The translations under genes and the position numbers were made by a program. Shown here piece after piece: positions 63,992-64,000 of a stretch of 64,000 nucleotides of DNA (position 1 is the stretch's first letter; every line of letters starts with the position of its first letter). The notes beneath the pieces are model-generated. The model was given only the letters and a program-made list of their open reading frames with translations, made no database searches and had not been told where the DNA came from. The stretch is taken from positions 124,001-188,000 of the forward strand of contig NZ_QJSR01000007.1 of NCBI RefSeq assembly GCF_003217095.1. The letters are read 5' to 3'. The DNA is from Rhizobium sp. PP-CC-3A-592. GTDB taxonomy: Bacteria; Pseudomonadota; Alphaproteobacteria; Rhizobiales; Rhizobiaceae.

Positions 63992-64000
63992 CCTGAAAGC

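Overview
The window is high-GC DNA with dense, often overlapping genes. It looks like the chromosome or a large replicon of an alphaproteobacterium of the Rhizobiales, most likely the family Rhizobiaceae (Rhizobium/Agrobacterium/Shinella/Ensifer type). The reasons are a bcsA-bcsB-bcsZ-bcsK cellulose operon of the Agrobacterium kind, several multi-gene ABC uptake systems each with its own regulator, a CHASE3 hybrid kinase with stand-alone CheR and CheB, and small hypothetical proteins of rhizobial style. No rRNA, tRNA, CRISPR array, insertion sequence, integrase or phage gene was seen. The genus is inference.

Layout. 1-3670 (minus strand): a LacI regulator, a sugar-binding protein and two permeases of a carbohydrate ABC importer that runs off the left edge, with twin palindromic operators upstream. 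3671-10132 (minus): four translationally coupled signalling genes (hybrid histidine kinase, CheR, CheB, REC-kinase-REC). 10293-16808: mostly small or single genes: hypothetical proteins, RecX, a PRC-barrel protein, a two-gene unit with HARP-like repeats, a RibD-type reductase, a DEDDh exonuclease and a Phd/VapC toxin-antitoxin pair. 16959-21587 (plus): GH15 glucoamylase/trehalase, a CPA1 Na+/H+ antiporter and 6-phosphogluconate dehydrogenase. 21652-27026: two neighbouring modules, each made of a TetR regulator, a short-chain dehydrogenase and a medium-chain reductase. 27052-29319: an MFS transporter, a DUF2256 protein and a metallophosphoesterase.

29386-36055 (plus): a LysR regulator and a ydcSTUV-patD-like operon, which couples polyamine-type ABC uptake to an aminobutyraldehyde-type dehydrogenase. 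36056-44393: a long AT-rich leader, then bcsA, bcsB, bcsZ and bcsK for cellulose export, closed by a clear terminator. 44622-50947 (plus): a complete dipeptide-type ABC importer followed by an Asp/Glu-racemase-fold protein that lacks both usual catalytic cysteines. 50972-57574: a ribose-type sugar ABC importer, an aldo/keto reductase, a divergent GntR/FCD regulator with an apparent second DNA-binding domain, and a GAF protein. 57678-63991: a ferric-siderophore ABC importer (minus) and a divergent TonB-dependent receptor (plus).

How the genes work together. The dominant theme is nutrient scavenging (sugars, polyamines, peptides, siderophore iron) plus carbonyl detoxification, stress signalling and cellulose production, which fits a soil or plant-associated lifestyle. 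One pattern crosses operons: in all four sugar, polyamine and peptide importers the binding-protein gene is separated from the permease or ATPase genes by a strong inverted repeat, whereas in the siderophore system the same junction is a 4-base overlap. This suggests that these hairpins set the binding protein to transporter ratio.
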